A stretch of 64,000 bases of DNA from contig JAWKRP010000005.1 in assembly GCA_041389565.1 (NCBI GenBank), positions 124,001 through 188,000 on the forward strand, read 5' to 3'. A program made the translations under genes and the position numbers. The DNA comes from JACKEQ01 sp041389565. Its GTDB lineage: Bacteria > Myxococcota_A > UBA796 > GCA-2862545. Numbering within the stretch: position 1 is the first letter of the stretch; every line of letters starts with the position of its first letter. Below are positions 41,721 through 51,180 of this stretch, piece by piece. The notes under the pieces were generated by a model. That model was not told where the DNA came from, ran no database searches, and was given only the letters and a program-made list of their open reading frames with translations.

Positions 41721-42855
41721 GCAGCCCCCTCGAGGTAGGCGTCGACCACGGCACGGACGGCCTCGCGGAACGCCTCGGGCACCGTCTCCACCACCTCGCC
41801 CGCGAACGCCCCGGTGAGCAGGCGCTGGGCCTCGAGCGCCCCGATGCCGCGCGCGCGCAGGTAGAACAGCGCATCGGGGTCGATGCGGCCGACCGTCGCT
41901 CCGTGCGCGGCCTTCACGTCGTCGTTGTCGATCACGAGCCACGGGCGCGCCACGGCACTGGCGTCGTCGGACAGGAGCAGCGTGTTCGCCGACTGGGTCG
42001 CATCCGACCCCGTGACACCGCGCTGGACGTGCACCTCGCCCGTGAACACCGCGCGGGAGCGCTCGTCGAGGATGTTGCGGAACTGCTGCGTGCTGACCGC
42101 CCGGTGCCCGCTGTGCGCGATCGCCAGGTGATGGTCGGTGTGGGAGCGCCCCCGACCGAGCACGAGCCCGCTGGAGTCGAAGCGACTGCCCTCTCCGAGG
42201 TCGACGGCCACGTCGAGCCGGGCGATCCCGTCGCTCGCGCGCGAGAAGACCGACTGGAGCGCGACCGTGGAGCCGGTGAGCGAACCGGCCACGACGCCGG
42301 CGAAGTGCCCCCCGCGATCGTGCACGACGTGGGTGAGCGACACCCGAGACGTGGGGTGCGCCACGATCTCGATCACGGGCACCGCGAGGCCGTCGAGCAC
42401 GTCGTGACGCACGAGCAGCTCGAGGCTCGAGCCCGCTTCCGCCACGACGAGCACGCGCGGGACCGACAGCTCGCGATGGGTGAGCGTGAGCTCCACCTGA
42501 CGCGACGTTCCGGCCGCCGAGTGGAGGCCCGCCACTTCCGTGAAGAACGCGGCATTGAGCCCTGCGAACCCCGTGGTGGGCGCCACGCTCAGGAGGTGCT
42601 GCGCCACGGACGCAGGCAGCTCGTCGAGGGACAGCACACCCTCCGGGAGCGGGCCGAGCGCCTGCCCGCGGGGCGTGTAGGTGGTCTGGAGCAGGTTGCG
42701 GGCCTGCGTGAACCGCCAGGCTTCGCTGCGCCGCACCGGGAAGTCGAGCGCAGCGGCGGCGGTCGAGCGCGCGTCGGAGAAGCCCGGGAGCCGCTCTTGG
42801 AGGGCCGCGAACGCCGCCTGGTACGCGTCGCGGGCGAGGACGTCGGGCGTGCTCA

Positions 42856-42856
<1 letters not shown>
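41717..42856 (-). CDS. sufD: Fe-S assembly scaffold protein SufD
   Basis: 379 residues. The N-terminal helical part has RRSEAWRFTQ, the core is a right-handed beta-helix, and the C-terminal part has DDVKAAHGATVGRIDPDALFYLRARGI, the SufB/SufD signature. It pairs with SufB and SufC in the SufBC2D scaffold that builds Fe-S clusters. The ATG overlaps the sufC stop by one base and the stop overlaps the sufS GTG, so translation is coupled along the unit. Confidence 0.94.
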
Positions 42857-43614
<758 letters not shown>

Positions 43615-43675
43615 CCGTCCTCCGAGGGCTCGCCCTAACCAAACCGGACGAAAGCTTCCAGATTCGGCCAGGAGG

Positions 43676-43681
43676 TATGCT
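43676..43681 (+). promoter_or_regulatory. -10-like TATGCT for the leaderless giant OmpA gene
   Basis: TATGCT is followed by 7 bases and the ATG at 43689. This decides against the ATG at 43677, which lies inside the hexamer. Confidence 0.6.
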
Positions 43682-43688
43682 CCGCGCC

Positions 43689-46600
43689 ATGTGGACGTGG
43701 ATGCTCGTCACCTCCGCCCTGGCGTCAGGGCTGGACGCCGACGGGTCGGGGCTGCCGGTGCACGATGGTGCCCTGACGAGCCCGGCCCTGTTGGCGCGTG
43801 CGCCCCTGCTCGGCCGCGGCGGCGTGGCGCTCGGCCTGCGCACCGCCCTCGACCTCGCGCCCCTCGTCCGCACCGATCCCTCCGGCGAGTCCACCGCCCT
43901 GATCGGCTCGGCGGGCATGGGTCGCTTGCAGGGTGCGGTCGGGATCCTCGACGTCCTGTCGGCCACGGCAGACCTCCCGGTCCGCTTCGCCGCGACCTCC
44001 GACCTCGACGTCGGGGGCCCCGCGCTCGGCGATGCGTCCGCCACGCTCTGGGTGCGCCCCGTGCTCCGTCGCGTGTCGCTCGGCCTCGGCGGTGGCGCGC
44101 AGCTGCCGACGGGCCGCGCCGCGCGCTTCTCCGGGTCCGGAAGGGCCGTTCCGCACGCGCGCCTCTCCCTGTCCACGGGCCTCCCGTGGGAGCTGGGCGC
44201 CCTGGTCGGCGTGCACTGGGAGGGCCCGGTCGACCCCACGAGCGCCATCGGCGGGGTGCGCGTGGACGGTGGCGTGTCGCTCGACCGCGCGTTCGCCCCG
44301 TTCGCCGCCGGCGTGGCGGTGCGCGCCGACGCCCCGCTGGCCCCCGAGATCCGCAGCCGGCGCGGCGTGGCCGTGGAAGCGGGACTCCACGGAGCCTGGC
44401 AGCCCAATCCGCACGTCACGCTCGACCTGCTCGCCACCCGTGCCCTCGGGAGCGCGGCCGGAGCGCCCACGTGGCGCTTCGGGCTCGGCGCGGTCGCGGC
44501 CTTCGGGCGCCGCGGCCCGATCTACCAGCCCCAGGCGGTCGTTCGCGAGGTGCGCATCCTCGACCCCGACGGCGTCCCCGTGGCGGGTGCCGGCGCCACC
44601 TTCGAAGACGGCGAGACGCTCGTGGCCGACGCCGACGGCGTGCTCGCGTGGTCCGGCGACGGCACCCCCATCGTGTCCGGTCCCGGCCTGACGCCGCGCC
44701 GTGTCGACGGAGCGGGCGAGATCCGGCTCGACTGGGCGCCCATCCCGCTCCGGGTCGTCGTCGCGACGGAAACGGGCGAAGCGGTGGATCCGGTCGTCGC
44801 GCTGGTCGGCGAGGGCGTCCCGGAGCTGTCGCTCGTCGAGGGAACGTGGACCACCGAGCTCCTCCCGGGCACCTGGGAGCTCCGCGTGTCCGCCGAAGGC
44901 TACGGCGGCCAGTCCCGCGCGGTCGACGTGCTCCCCGGCCGCACCGACGCCATCGCCCTCGAGGTCGTGCTGCTGCCCGTCCGCGGCGAGGCCCGTCTCG
45001 ACCTCTCCATCGCGGACCCCCAGGGCAACGGAGTGCTCGGGGCCGAGGTCCGCATCGACGGCATCGCCATCGGCACGTCCGCACAGGGTCTCCTGGGCAT
45101 CGACGGCCTCGAGGAGACCACCCACGAGGTCGCGGTCGACGCGCGGTACTTCGTGGAGGAGGTGCAGACCGTCGACCTCACCACGGGTTCGGGGGCCGCC
45201 GACCTCGACCTGTACTACGCGCCCGGCACGGTGCGGGTCACGGCCTTCGGTCCCACCGGGCCGATTCGCGACGGCACCGTGTTCTTCCAGGGTCCGCGGG
45301 CTCTGCCCCCCCTCGTGCTGGGCGACCACGGCGAGCGGCTCGTCACCCTCACGAACGGTACGTGGGCCTGCGTGCTGTCGTCGCCCGCGTTCGGGCTACA
45401 GGAGCGGTCGATCCTGGTGGAGCCCGGCGGGCCCGTGCCGATCAACGCGGAGTTCCGCCTGCTCGCGGCGAAGGGCGGAAACGCCGACGTGATCGTGCGC
45501 CTCGCCGACCCCGACGGGAACCCGCTCGAAGACGTGGGCATCGCGCTCGACGGCGTATCGGTCGGGCGCACGGGAACCGGCGGGCAGCTCCGCCTGTTCG
45601 GGCTCCAGACGGGCCCGGTCACGATCTCGGCGCGCGGCGAGGCCCTGGAGCCGGGCGAGCGGAGCGTCGAGCTGCGCGACGGTCTGCAGGCCACCGGCAT
45701 CGGCCTGTCGTGGCGCCAGGGTGCCGTGCGCGTGGCCGCGAGCTCTCCCGAGGGTCCCGCCGACGCGTTCGTCGAGTTCGACGGTCCTGCTCCGTACGAA
45801 GGCGGCGCGCTGGGCGACCCCGGACGGCGCCTGTTCCAGGAGGTGCCCGCGGGCGAGTGGGAGATCGTCGCGTCCCACGAGGCGGGCATGGAGGTCGCGT
45901 GGACCGTCGTGAACGACGAGGGAGGGCGGCTCACGGACGTCGCCATCTCGCTCGGCGAGGAGGCCGGAGACGCGTCGCTCGTCGTGTCGGTCACCGATCC
46001 GTCGGGTGCGCCGGTCGACGATGCGCTGGTCGTGCTCGACGGCCGTCCGCTCGCGACCACCGCTTCCGGCGGGCGGGTCCGGGTGTCGGGGCTCGATGGC
46101 GGCCTGCGGTCGGTGTCGATCCGCCACCCCACGTTCGAGACCTGGACGGACGTAGCCAGCCTCACCGATGGCGAGGTGACCACCCAGGAGCCCCGTCTGG
46201 ACTGGCGGGAAGGGGTCCTGGAGCTCGTGGTGACCCGCGCAGGCGCGCCCGTCACGGATGCCGTCGCGTACATCGCGGGCTCGCGAGACGTGGCACCGCT
46301 CGAGCCCGGCACGGACGGGCGGATGTACGCGACCCTGGGTCCGGGGACGTGGGACGTGCTGGTGTCGTCGCCGTCCGCGGGTCTCGCGGAGCGCACCGTC
46401 ACGCTCCCCGAAGGCGGCGCTCCGACCCGCCTCGAGGTCGAGCTGAACGCCACCACGGGGATGATGGTGCAGGTCATGGACGACCGGGGGCTCGCGGTCC
46501 CGGAAGCCGACATCCGCATCGACGACGCCGTCGTCGGGACCACCGACAGCTCCGGCACTGTCGTGGTCGAGCTCCCCGCGGCCGGAGGGCGCATCCAGGT

Positions 46601-47288
46601 GTCGCACCCGCACCTCGAGCCCGTCGCAGCCGTCACCGCGCCTCCCGGGCTCACCGAGCAGCTGTTCGAAGGGCGGTGGCGCCGGCAGGACGTCCCCGTG
46701 CGCATCCGACACGACGGTCGCTCCGTCACGGCCCAGGTCGGCGCCATGGGGCCGGGTCGCGTCGAGCCCGTGCTGATCGAGGGTTCCGGGGCCATCCTGC
46801 TCCCTCCGGGCCGCTGGGACGTGCTCGTGAGCGCCGACGATCTGGCGGTCGCGCGCAAGACGGTCGACGTCATCCCCGGTGTCGCGCAGCAGACCCCCAT
46901 CGAGTTCGAGCTCGGGAACGCGCAGATCCGCATCACCGCCGAAGGCATCGAGCTGCGTGACGTCCGCTTCGACCTCGACAGCGACGTGGCCCTCGACCGC
47001 TATGCGACCGTGCTGGAAGAGGTCGCCGCGACGCTCATCGCCGACTCCAACATCCTGGAGGTCGAGGTGCAGGGCCACACCGACTCCCTCGGAGATCCGG
47101 TCTACAACTACGACCTCTCCCGACGGCGCGCCCAGTCGGTGGTGCAGGCGCTCGTCGAGCTCGGCGTGCCTCCCGAGCTGCTCGTCGCGCGCGGGTACGG
47201 TCCGAGCCGCCCCGTGTCCGACAACGCCACGGATGCCGGCCGTGCATTGAATCGGCGCGTCGACTTCCGCACAATCGTCGCAGACTGA
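43689..47288 (+). CDS. giant OmpA-family outer-membrane protein with four tandem repeats
   Basis: 1199 residues. After a signal peptide (MWTWMLVTSALAS) comes a region with alternating strands and barrel-like character (~20-275). An Ig-like linker follows, then four repeats starting near residues 435, 598, 762 and 925 (period 163-164, last ~153). Each begins with a DP-x-G strand such as VTDPSGAPVDDALVVLDG or LADPDGNPLEDVGI and ends with a second GTW/GEW beta module, like carboxypeptidase-regulatory or CnaB folds. The C-terminus is an OmpA peptidoglycan-binding domain (RFDLDSDVALD, EVQGHTDS, DLSRRRAQSVV, NRRVDFR). It probably links the outer membrane to peptidoglycan with a long periplasmic stalk. 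It is divergent from sufC and first of a three-gene run. Confidence 0.85.
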   Translation: MWTWMLVTSALASGLDADGSGLPVHDGALTSPALLARAPLLGRGGVALGLRTALDLAPLVRTDPSGESTALIGSAGMGRLQGAVGILDVLSATADLPVRFAATSDLDVGGPALGDASATLWVRPVLRRVSLGLGGGAQLPTGRAARFSGSGRAVPHARLSLSTGLPWELGALVGVHWEGPVDPTSAIGGVRVDGGVSLDRAFAPFAAGVAVRADAPLAPEIRSRRGVAVEAGLHGAWQPNPHVTLDLLATRALGSAAGAPTWRFGLGAVAAFGRRGPIYQPQAVVREVRILDPDGVPVAGAGATFEDGETLVADADGVLAWSGDGTPIVSGPGLTPRRVDGAGEIRLDWAPIPLRVVVATETGEAVDPVVALVGEGVPELSLVEGTWTTELLPGTWELRVSAEGYGGQSRAVDVLPGRTDAIALEVVLLPVRGEARLDLSIADPQGNGVLGAEVRIDGIAIGTSAQGLLGIDGLEETTHEVAVDARYFVEEVQTVDLTTGSGAADLDLYYAPGTVRVTAFGPTGPIRDGTVFFQGPRALPPLVLGDHGERLVTLTNGTWACVLSSPAFGLQERSILVEPGGPVPINAEFRLLAAKGGNADVIVRLADPDGNPLEDVGIALDGVSVGRTGTGGQLRLFGLQTGPVTISARGEALEPGERSVELRDGLQATGIGLSWRQGAVRVAASSPEGPADAFVEFDGPAPYEGGALGDPGRRLFQEVPAGEWEIVASHEAGMEVAWTVVNDEGGRLTDVAISLGEEAGDASLVVSVTDPSGAPVDDALVVLDGRPLATTASGGRVRVSGLDGGLRSVSIRHPTFETWTDVASLTDGEVTTQEPRLDWREGVLELVVTRAGAPVTDAVAYIAGSRDVAPLEPGTDGRMYATLGPGTWDVLVSSPSAGLAERTVTLPEGGAPTRLEVELNATTGMMVQVMDDRGLAVPEADIRIDDAVVGTTDSSGTVVVELPAAGGRIQVSHPHLEPVAAVTAPPGLTEQLFEGRWRRQDVPVRIRHDGRSVTAQVGAMGPGRVEPVLIEGSGAILLPPGRWDVLVSADDLAVARKTVDVIPGVAQQTPIEFELGNAQIRITAEGIELRDVRFDLDSDVALDRYATVLEEVAATLIADSNILEVEVQGHTDSLGDPVYNYDLSRRRAQSVVQALVELGVPPELLVARGYGPSRPVSDNATDAGRALNRRVDFRTIVAD

Positions 47289-47291
47289 GCC

Positions 47292-48356
47292 TTGCCCTCC
47301 ACCCGCGCCATCGCCGTCCTCCTGGCTGGTGCGGTCGCGACCGTCGTCGCGGCCGCCGGGGTGTGGATGTTCGTGCGTCCGCCCCCCGCTCCCGGACACC
47401 GGCCGGTTCGCGTGCAGATCACGGGGGTGCCGGAAGGCGGGGAGGTCGTGGTCCGAGAGCACGCGCGCGTGCTGCTGCCCGACCAGGACGCGCAGATCGA
47501 CCTCGGGTCGCGGGCCACCGACGCCCGCATCCGGCTCGACTGGACGCTCGGGCCGGGGTGCAGCGCGTCGTGCCCGGATCGGTGCCCCGCGTGGTGTGCG
47601 AACGGGTTCGACCTCCTCGAGGTGCCACGCGGCGAGGGCACGTGGGTCACGACAATCGAGGTGTCCCCGCCCGAAGACCGCGACGTCACGCTCGTCACGA
47701 GCGGTCCACTCTCCAGGGCCGCGCTCGACACCCGTGCTGGCAGGCTCGAAGGGCGCAAGGCGCTGTTCGGTCCCACGCGGCCGGGTCCGTACGAGGCCCT
47801 CCTCGAGATCGGCCCGTGTCCGCCGGAGGCGTTCGGCTGTGCGTCGTCCGGCGAGGTGTGCCCGGTGGGGTGCACGTCCTGGGTCCAGCAGATCGCCATC
47901 CCCGCTGGCGAGGGTCCGGTCGACCTCGCCCTCACCCTCCCGCTGCCCAACCGTCCGGAGCCCGTGGCTGCGCCGACACCACGAGCGACGCGCGACCAGC
48001 CGGTGAGCGGCGCCGAGTTCGCGCGATTCGTGGATGGCCATCCCGCATGGTCCCGCGACGCCGCCATCGCGTCCGGAGCGGCCGACTCGCGCTACCTGAA
48101 GGGCTGGAGCCCCGGCCCCCCTCCCGGTCCGGTCACGCAGGTCACCTGGAACGCGGCCGTCGCCTACTGTGCCGACAAGGGCGGCCTGCGGGGGCTCGAT
48201 GCCGCTCCCCTCACCTGGGACCGTGCGTCGGGAGCCACCCAGGAGTGGCGGGACGACGGCGGGAGCCCGGCCTGGCGTCGCTTCGACGGCGAGGTCTCGA
48301 AGCGCGCCGCCCCAGACCGGGCGTTCTCGTTCACCGGCTTTCGCTGCGGAGGGTGA
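47292..48356 (+). CDS. membrane-anchored protein with reduced FGE-sulfatase-like domain
   Basis: 354 residues, TTG start three bases after the upstream stop. An N-terminal membrane anchor (~6-27) is followed by a beta-rich region with two cysteine clusters (CSASCPDRCPAWC; GCASSGEVCPVGC). A C-terminal ~115-residue piece has FGE/SUMF1 motifs: PVTQVTWNAAVAYCADKG, ATQEWRDDGG and the terminal FTGFRC. Full FGE domains run about 250 residues, so this one is reduced and probably non-catalytic or ligand-binding. It lies between the giant OmpA and the MopE-like gene, suggesting a shared envelope role (inference). Confidence 0.65.
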   Translation: MPSTRAIAVLLAGAVATVVAAAGVWMFVRPPPAPGHRPVRVQITGVPEGGEVVVREHARVLLPDQDAQIDLGSRATDARIRLDWTLGPGCSASCPDRCPAWCANGFDLLEVPRGEGTWVTTIEVSPPEDRDVTLVTSGPLSRAALDTRAGRLEGRKALFGPTRPGPYEALLEIGPCPPEAFGCASSGEVCPVGCTSWVQQIAIPAGEGPVDLALTLPLPNRPEPVAAPTPRATRDQPVSGAEFARFVDGHPAWSRDAAIASGAADSRYLKGWSPGPPPGPVTQVTWNAAVAYCADKGGLRGLDAAPLTWDRASGATQEWRDDGGSPAWRRFDGEVSKRAAPDRAFSFTGFRCGG

Positions 48357-48362
48357 TACCCT
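48357..48362 (+). promoter_or_regulatory. -10-like TACCCT for the leaderless MopE-like gene
   Basis: TACCCT is followed by 6 bases and the ATG at 48369. It overlaps the end of the upstream gene (stop at 48354-48356) and there is no Shine-Dalgarno. Confidence 0.5.
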
Positions 48363-48368
48363 GGGGCC

Positions 48369-50312
48369 ATGCTGCCTCTCTGGGTCGCCAACGCTGCTGC
48401 GGGGACGGTGTGCCCATTCGGGTGCGACCACACGGGGGTCGCCGCGGCCCTGGCCGACGCCCAGCCCGGTGAGATCGTCGAGATCCTGCGTCCCGGGACG
48501 TACGACGCGAACGCCCTGGTGTTCCCCGACGACGTGACGATCCGCGGGAAGGTGCCCGGGGTGGTCCTCGAGGACGCCTCGATCCTGGTCCGTGCGGCCG
48601 GGATGGCGTTCGAGCACGTGACGATCGACTGCAACGGCCACGGCTTCGCGGGCGCCCTCGGAAACCAGCAATCGCTGCGGCTCACCCGGGTGGAGGTGCG
48701 CAACTGCAGCGCCGCGAGCGGGCCGATCGCGACGGTGGCGCACGAGAACGCCCAGCTCACCATCGTCGACAGCTGGATCCACGACGTGTCGACGACCGGC
48801 TCGGGGCTCGTCGACATGCCGAAGGGCCGGGTGACGCTGGAGTACTCGCTGATCTGCGGAGCCACCGCGGGGGGCGACGGCGCCGTGGTGCGTCGCACCG
48901 ACGAGGCCCGCGAGCTCGTGGTCGACCACAACGTGTTCTTCCAGGGGTCCGCCGACCGCGGCGCAGCCGTGATGAACGACCAGAACGGGACGATGTCGGT
49001 CTCGCGGAACACGTTCGTGGGCGGCGCGGCGACCGCAGGCGGAGCGCTGTACCTCGACTGGCGGAACGTCGACGTGGAGGACAACGCGTTCGTGTACACG
49101 GCGTCGGGCGACGCCGTCGCTCCGGGAGCCCCGACCGGCACGTTCCGGAACAACGGGTGGTGGTCGAACGCCGCGGTCGACGTGACGACGGGCGGCAGGG
49201 GTATGAACGCGGTGCTCACGGATCCCGGCTTCGCCGAGCCCACCGTGTGCGATCCCCACCTCGTCCGCCCGACGACCGCGGCCTGGCTGACGGGAGCGGT
49301 CGACGGCGGCGAGATCGGCGCGCTGGGCGGGCCGGTCGCGGGCACGGCGTGGGACGACGCCGACGAAGACGGGCGCATGGCGCTGTGGGACTGTGACGAC
49401 ACCGACCCCACGACGAGCGACGTGGCCGTCGAGACCGACTGCGACGGCGTCGACAACGACTGCAACGGGGTGGTGGACAACGGCATCCTCCAGGAGGGCT
49501 GGGTCGACGCCGACGGCGACGGGTTCGGCGGAGCGCTGATCACGGGGTGCAGCGGCCTGGTCCTCGTGTCGGTGGGCGGCGACTGCAACGACGCCGATCC
49601 CACCGTGAGCCCGGGCGCCGCGGAGGTGTTGTGCAACGGGGTCGACGACGACTGCGATTCCGCGACGCTCGACGCACCCGACGCCGACGGAGACGGCGAT
49701 CCCGTGTGCACGGACTGCGACGACACCGAGCCCCTCGTCTCCTCACTCGCCGACGAGGTGTGCGACGGGCTCGACAACGACTGCAACGGGTTCCCCGACA
49801 GCGGGCCGTCGCTCGTGCTCTTCGCGGACGAAGACGGAGACGGCTTCGGAGACGTGCGCGCCCCCGCGAACTCCTGCTCGAGCGGGGTGGAGGACGCCAC
49901 GGACTGCGACGACACGCGTGCCGACGTATCCCCCGCGGCCCCGGAGGTGTGCGACGCCTCGAACACCGACGAGGACTGCAACGGGCTCGCCGACGACCTC
50001 GACCCGGGCGTCGAGGGCCAACAGACCGTGCCAGTCGACGCCGACAGCGACGGATACCCGCACCCGACGCAGACGGTCCTGTCCTGCGAGCCGTCGCCCA
50101 ACCCCACCACGTTCGACTGCGACGACGCCGACCCGACGATCCACCCGGGCGCGGAAGACATCCCCGACGACGGGATCGACCAGGACTGCGACGGCACGGA
50201 GCCCGCGTACACCTACGGCAACGGCAGCTGCGGGTGCCAGGCGACCGAAGCGCCCGGCGCCATCGGCCTCATCACCCTGGGTCTACTCCTCGGGGCCCGC
50301 CGCCGCTGGTAA
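48369..50312 (+). CDS. surface protein: beta-helix, MopE-like repeats and MYXO-CTERM tail
   Basis: 647 residues. The leader is short (MLPLWVANAAAG). A right-handed parallel beta-helix region (~25-290; repeating VTIRGK, VTIDCNGHG, LTRVEVRNC) precedes a series of MopE-like metal-binding repeats (DCDDTDPT, ETDCDGVDNDCNG, VCDGLDNDCNG, DCDDADPTIHPGAEDI), rich in Asp and paired Cys. It ends SCGCQATEAPGAIGLITLG then ARRRW, a MYXO-CTERM tail for surface display. The repeats resemble those of MopE, which binds copper and calcium; a Ca-stabilised adhesin is likely. Its last 41 bases overlap the convergent gene at 50272. Confidence 0.88.
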   Translation: MLPLWVANAAAGTVCPFGCDHTGVAAALADAQPGEIVEILRPGTYDANALVFPDDVTIRGKVPGVVLEDASILVRAAGMAFEHVTIDCNGHGFAGALGNQQSLRLTRVEVRNCSAASGPIATVAHENAQLTIVDSWIHDVSTTGSGLVDMPKGRVTLEYSLICGATAGGDGAVVRRTDEARELVVDHNVFFQGSADRGAAVMNDQNGTMSVSRNTFVGGAATAGGALYLDWRNVDVEDNAFVYTASGDAVAPGAPTGTFRNNGWWSNAAVDVTTGGRGMNAVLTDPGFAEPTVCDPHLVRPTTAAWLTGAVDGGEIGALGGPVAGTAWDDADEDGRMALWDCDDTDPTTSDVAVETDCDGVDNDCNGVVDNGILQEGWVDADGDGFGGALITGCSGLVLVSVGGDCNDADPTVSPGAAEVLCNGVDDDCDSATLDAPDADGDGDPVCTDCDDTEPLVSSLADEVCDGLDNDCNGFPDSGPSLVLFADEDGDGFGDVRAPANSCSSGVEDATDCDDTRADVSPAAPEVCDASNTDEDCNGLADDLDPGVEGQQTVPVDADSDGYPHPTQTVLSCEPSPNPTTFDCDDADPTIHPGAEDIPDDGIDQDCDGTEPAYTYGNGSCGCQATEAPGAIGLITLGLLLGARRRW

Positions 50313-51168
50313 ATCCGTCCCAGAAGGCGGGCGCACGGGGCTCCGACGGGACGGCCCGCCCACGCTCGGCATCGAGCCGGACCACGACCTCGCCGACCCG
50401 CTCCGCGGTGCACGCCGCGATCAGCTCGACCCAGGCGCGCTCCTCGGCGGCCTCCACGCGCCAGTCCCTCGCCTCGACCGCCCGCGCGAGCACGACGCGC
50501 TGCGCCAAGCGCCCCACCCATACCCCCATCTGATGGGCGTCGAGCCGCGACCGCACGTCCGGCGGCGCGAACCACGTGGCGAGCACCTCGGCCTCCCGGC
50601 TCCTGGACAGCAGGCGCGCGCGCCAGGGCACCTCCGACCAGCGCGCCCGGACGAGGTGCAGGCCAGGGAGGGTCTCCGGGAGGACGGCGGTGGCCACGGC
50701 GGTCCAGGGGCATGCCCCGAGCTGCTCGCGCTCCACCCGATCCCTCCGCCCGTTCCGGCAGATCCGCAGCACCCGACCCCGTCGGAGCGTCGCCACCGCC
50801 TGGTCCAGCGACGCGAGCCAGCGGGCGTACCGCCGGCGCCGTCCGACCGGAGCAGGGGGGAGCTCCGACCGCCATCGGGCCACCCACAGCGACGCGACGT
50901 CGGGATCGGCCCAACGTACACGGCCTTCCGGCCCACCGACCTCCCGGGACACCCGCTCCAGCTTCGCCACCGCGTGGTCGACGCTCTGCGCCCACGCCGT
51001 GCGCGGACGGTAGCGATGGAACGGCACCGTGTAGAGGTCGTCGAGCACCCGGTCGGCGTCCTTGCCTCCGAGCCCGTCGCGCAGGTGATCGCGGAGCACG
51101 GCCATCGGGAGGGGGTGGACGAGGTGGGCGTGGAGCACGTCCAGCAGGGGCTCGGAGAGCGTGAGCAC
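50272..51168 (-). CDS. hypothetical protein downstream of sufB
   Basis: 298 residues, GTG start, Arg- and Trp-rich, predicted mostly helical; no domain recognised and no signal peptide. It is supported as a gene by its length, by codon-position GC matching its neighbours, and by TAGACT placed 6 bases before the GTG (the TAG is also the sufB stop). Its 3' end overlaps the MopE-like gene by 41 bases. It lies at the junction where the suf genes are interrupted, so it may have arrived with that block. Confidence 0.55.
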   Translation of the reverse strand: MLTLSEPLLDVLHAHLVHPLPMAVLRDHLRDGLGGKDADRVLDDLYTVPFHRYRPRTAWAQSVDHAVAKLERVSREVGGPEGRVRWADPDVASLWVARWRSELPPAPVGRRRRYARWLASLDQAVATLRRGRVLRICRNGRRDRVEREQLGACPWTAVATAVLPETLPGLHLVRARWSEVPWRARLLSRSREAEVLATWFAPPDVRSRLDAHQMGVWVGRLAQRVVLARAVEARDWRVEAAEERAWVELIAACTAERVGEVVVRLDAERGRAVPSEPRAPAFWDGFTSGGGPRGVDPG

Positions 51169-51174
51169 CCGCGG

Positions 51175-51180
51175 AGTCTA
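51175..51180 (-). promoter_or_regulatory. -10-like TAGACT overlapping the sufB stop
   Basis: On the minus strand, TAGACT plus 6 bases reaches the GTG at 51168. The first three bases are the sufB stop codon. Confidence 0.45.

Noticed and set aside
43677..43688. ATG at 43677 as start of the giant OmpA gene
   Set aside because: This ATG lies inside the TATGCT hexamer. Starting at 43689 gives a signal peptide and the spacing seen at nine other genes.
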